This document shows, in pieces, positions 8,917 through 9,281 of a stretch of DNA of 9,281 nucleotides. Within the stretch, counting starts at the first letter, position 1, and every line of letters begins with the position of its first letter. The DNA comes from Rhabdothermincola_A sp041688815. Lineage in GTDB: Bacteria > Actinomycetota > Acidimicrobiia > Acidimicrobiales > Acidimicrobilacustridaceae. The notes under the pieces were generated by a model that worked only from the letters and a program-made list of their open reading frames with translations, ran no database searches and was not told where the DNA came from. Where the stretch lies: assembly GCA_041688815.1 (NCBI GenBank), contig JBDNHK010000093.1:1-9281 (forward strand). Direction: 5' to 3'. Both the position numbers and the translations under genes were made by a program.

Positions 8917-8980
8917 GCAACCCGGGGGGCAACTCCGCTCGCCCCGCCGGTCGGTCAGCACGGACGGTTCGGACGGTTCG
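8917..8980. other. Convergent intergenic gap after bioD
   Basis: These 64 nt separate the end of bioD from the end of the opposing small gene, so transcription from both sides should stop here. The only hairpin I see is a five-base GGGGC/GCCCC stem (8926-8930 with 8941-8945) with a 10-nt loop and no T-run on either strand. That is too weak to call an intrinsic terminator. The right-hand part contains a 9-bp tandem repeat. Confidence 0.5.
8961..8980. repeat. Two tandem copies of a 9-bp unit
   Basis: CGGACGGTT occurs twice back to back (8961-8969 and 8970-8978), followed by CG that begins a third unit. It ends directly at the stop codon of the minus-strand small gene. Two exact copies can arise by slippage, and no function is evident. 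Confidence 0.7.
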
Positions 8981-9247
8981 TCAAGCGGTCGGGCGACGAT
9001 CGGTTCCTTCTTCGGCGGCGGCGATGAAGGCGACCAGACCCTCGACATCGCCCTCGTGGCCCTGCTCGAAGTAGACGCGGGTCCAGGCGTCGATCTCGGT
9101 GTCGGTGAAGCCGTCGGCCCGCAGTCGACCCCGGGCCTCGTTGGCCAACAGGCGGTCCCCCTCCACGTCGACCTGGGGCAACACCGGCTGGTCCAGGCCT
9201 TCGTCTTCGGGGCGTTCGGGGGTGATGGCGTCGGGTGGGGTGGGCAT
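8981..9247 (-). CDS. Small acidic protein of unknown function
   Basis: This 88-residue protein is not one I can name. Residues 1-28 are Pro/Glu/Asp-rich and probably disordered. From about 29 to 80 the sequence looks like two or three short helices, with GFTDTEIDAW at 46-55, VYFEQGHEGDVEGLVAFIAAAE at about 58-79, and a short basic tail (TDRRPTA). I recall small actinobacterial proteins with a similar pattern of an LRADGF-like helix followed by a GDV-x-x-x-VAFI helix, but I cannot attach a function. There is no signal peptide or membrane segment. ATG at 9247 is preceded by GGAG on the minus strand (plus coordinates 9256-9259) at a good spacing of about 8 nt, the clearest ribosome binding site in the window. 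It converges on bioD and is not part of that operon. Confidence 0.72.
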   Translation of the reverse strand: MPTPPDAITPERPEDEGLDQPVLPQVDVEGDRLLANEARGRLRADGFTDTEIDAWTRVYFEQGHEGDVEGLVAFIAAAEEGTDRRPTA

Positions 9248-9255
9248 CGTGGCGG

Positions 9256-9259
9256 CTCC
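9256..9259 (-). promoter_or_regulatory. Ribosome binding site (GGAG) of the 88-residue protein
   Basis: Read on the minus strand, GGAG lies 8 nt before the ATG at 9247, a near-ideal spacing. It supports both the start codon and the reality of this short gene. Confidence 0.65.
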
Positions 9260-9281
9260 AGGCGGACGGGGATTCGGGTTC

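Noticed and set aside
8926..8945. GGGGC/GCCCC hairpin after bioD as an intrinsic terminator
   Set aside because: The stem has only five pairs, the loop is 10 nt and no T-run follows on either strand.

Overview
The window is high-GC chromosomal DNA with GTG and ATG starts, very tight gene packing and a long shadow reading frame opposite almost every gene. This fits a high-GC actinobacterium. A relative of the Acidimicrobiia is my best guess, but it rests on protein style and memory, not on a marker gene. I see no mobile element, CRISPR array, rRNA, tRNA or phage gene.

Two gene clusters diverge from a short intergenic region (4143-4275). Leftward, on the minus strand, runs: a membrane-anchored protein of unknown function (2583-4142), a type-B carboxylesterase (1047-2573), queC (295-1050) and the first 99 codons of queE (1-298, cut by the window edge). 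The gap between the first two is 9 nt, and the next two junctions are four-base GTGA overlaps, so the four genes look like one transcript. QueE makes 7-carboxy-7-deazaguanine (CDG) and QueC turns it into preQ0, the precursor of queuosine and other 7-deazaguanines.

Rightward, on the plus strand, runs: an ABC1/UbiB-family atypical kinase (4276-5754), bioA (5751-7097), bioF (7094-8281) and bioD (8278-8916). All three junctions are four-base ATGA or GTGA overlaps. BioF makes 7-keto-8-aminopelargonate (KAPA), BioA aminates it to 7,8-diaminopelargonate (DAPA), and BioD closes the ureido ring to give dethiobiotin. bioB, which would complete biotin, is not in the window. A conserved-looking 88-residue protein of unknown function (8981-9247) converges on bioD from the minus strand.

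Most of this is ordinary metabolism. The points worth a second look are: the ABC1 kinase translationally coupled to the biotin genes, with a possible leaderless promoter; a BioA whose active-site motifs resemble the lysine-dependent Bacillus type rather than the S-adenosylmethionine (SAM)-dependent type; a BioF with an unusually short segment before its PLP lysine; and an unknown membrane protein plus an esterase placed in front of the 7-deazaguanine genes. I found no clear sign of a wholly new system.
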